Assembly (NCBI GenBank): GCA_029783825.1
Contig: JAREIK010002623.1
Location: 110,152-174,151, forward strand
Source of the DNA: Sapria himalayana
Taxonomy: Eukaryota; Streptophyta; Magnoliopsida; Malpighiales; Rafflesiaceae
Direction of reading: 5' to 3'
Length of the DNA stretch: 64,000 nucleotides
Positions 62,460 to 64,000 of this stretch are shown in pieces. Both the position numbers and the translations under genes were made by a program. Below the pieces are notes generated by a model. It was not told the origin of the DNA, made no database searches, and worked only from the letters and a program-made list of their open reading frames with translations. The number at the start of each line of letters is the position of its first letter. Within the stretch, counting starts at the first letter, position 1.

Positions 62460-64000
62460 CACAACAAGAAAAATTCATTTTACCTAGGTAATTTTTGCTA
62501 GGGATCAATCCCTCTTTAAATTGCAATGGATTAGCTAGGGAATAGCAAGGGATTAATGTTTTTTAGAAAAAAATAGCAACGCATTAGAGATGGAAAATTT
62601 TTCTTAAATACCATCAAAAAAAGTAGGGAATTTAGCGATGGATTAGCGACGCATGATTTTCGTAAAATCCATTCAAGAAAAGCCGGGGTTTTAGCGACGG
62701 AATTAGCGATGGATTAGTGATAGAAAATTTTCGTAAATTCTGCTCAAGAAAGGCAGGGAAATTATAGATGTATTAGCGACGGAATATCCCTTGCTAATAC
62801 TAGCCTTTATTTAGCAACGGATTTAGCGATAGATTTTCCTTCGCTAATAAAAGTCATTATTTAGTGACGGATTTAGCGAGTGATTTTTACTCGCTAATAC
62901 AAGCCATTATTTAGCGACAAATTTAGCAAGGGATTTTCCCTTGCTAATAATATTTATCATTTAGCAACGGATTTAGCGATGAAATTTTCTCTGCTTATAA
63001 AATCCATTCTTTAGCGACGGATTTAGTGACAGAATTTCTCTTGCTAATAAAATCGATTATTTAGTGATGGATTTAGCAATGAAATTTTCCTTGCTAATAA
63101 AATCCATTATTTTAGCGTCGTATTTAGCGACAGAATTTCTCTTGCTAATAAAATTCATGATTTAGCGACAAAATTTCGCTTGCTAATTGAATCTATGATT
63201 TTGTGATAGATTTAGCAACAGAATTTTCTTTGCTAATAGAATCCATGATTTAACGATGGATTTAGCGATAGATTTACTGATGGAATTTCTCATGCTAATA
63301 AAATCTATAATTTAGCGATAAATTTTCTCGAGCTAGTAAAATATGTAATATAGCGACGAATTTTCCATACCTTATAAAATCCATAATTTAGCTATGGATT
63401 TAGCAATGGATTTCCCTAACCAATATTTATTTATCTAATTTTTTTTATTAGTTTTAATATTTTATTTAATTTTGTTTATTAAATTAATGTTAATCGCCTA
63501 TAGATGAGCAATCCTTAAAACATACATTCTTTTCGTAAAATCATAAAAAAATTATATTATAATAAATAATTTTAAAAAATATCCAAATACAAAAAACAAT
63601 TATAAATTTTAATAAGGACTAAATTACCTATTTTTATGATGTATTAATTTTTTATAAAATTATACAATTTAATTTTAAAAAATTTTAAAATAAGAAACTT
63701 AAAATTTTATATTAAAGTAACATTAAATATTAAATTCAATAAGTATAATAATTTTTTTCTTTATTTTAAAAATTAAATTAACATATATTAAAATTTCTAT
63801 TAATATACATATAAATTAATTCATTGTATAATAAAATAGAAAATATTTTATAAATTTTTTGAATTGATAAATAAACTAGTAAAAATTAATATTATTTTAA
63901 GTAAAAAAATTTTATTATTATATAAAGCTTTTAAATAAATAATAATAAAATATTTGAAAATCTTGAAATATAATATAAATATAATTTTTTTAATAAAGTT
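62460..64000. mobile_element. CACTA-type transposon end with 50-bp subterminal repeats
   Basis: Terminus CACAACAAGAAAAATTC at 62460 (CACTACAAGAAAA with one changed base). From about 62560 to 63410 a unit of about 50 bp, TTAGCGACGGATTTAGCGAC then about ten bases, CTTGCTAATA and AAATCCATTA, recurs some fifteen times. The period is clear at 63011, 63061 and 63112. TTAGCGACGG-type subterminal repeats are usual in plant CACTA elements. From 63420 to the window end is plain A+T-rich DNA. The rest of the element is off the window. Confidence 0.75.

Overview
This window looks like repeat-dominated nuclear DNA of a flowering plant. It is very A+T rich and holds relics of the usual plant transposon groups: a Tekay/Del-type Ty3-gypsy solo LTR, Ty1-copia, Ty3-gypsy pol, an L1-type LINE, a BED/hATC hAT element and several CACTA ends. 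It also carries two dead copies of a plant-type ARF1 GTPase. I see no intact protein-coding gene. The many predicted peptides rich in Y, L, S and I are translations of TATC/GATA tetranucleotide DNA.

Layout, with letters for modules that recur. 1-2899: a GTA/GCA trinucleotide array split by a solo LTR (116-2874). 2900-3904: module Q. 3905-4888: a 23-bp near-palindromic minisatellite. 4889-8197: a broken hAT element. 8198-9748: a piece of Q and a CACTA end. 9749-10607: TATC array (M). 10608-14210: CACTA end, then modules Q1 and R1. 14211-21050: A+T-rich DNA, a decayed Copia and a decayed LINE, all reading on the minus strand. 21057-23419: X, Y (TATAGTTATA-rich DNA) and the first ARF pseudogene (A). 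23791-32890: M (TATC), N (Copia gag relic), P, Q2, R2. 33268-47037: about 13.8 kb of GATA-type array. 47038-50210: CACTA end, A+T-rich DNA and a Gypsy RNase H relic. 50211-52960: the second ARF pseudogene with Y and X. 53320-62459: R, Q3, P, N, M, all inverted. 62460-64000: a CACTA end with 50-bp subterminal repeats.

The main structural result is that almost everything outside the insertions belongs to one compound repeat unit, M-N-P-Q-R-X-Y-A, about 12-14 kb long. It is arranged tandemly in the left half and inverted in the right half, and the tetranucleotide strand switches near 33.27 kb. The 23.8-32.7 kb and 53.3-62.5 kb blocks form a colinear inverted repeat whose paired coordinates sum to about 85,930-86,030. 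X-Y-A pairs separately with a sum of about 74,100, so the two halves are circular permutations of the same unit. Both ARF copies carry the same nonsense codon, so the unit was already dead when it was duplicated. All four CACTA-type termini abut a TATC/GATA array directly. The likely role of the region is structural, as a heterochromatic or satellite-like array, and not protein coding; that is inference.
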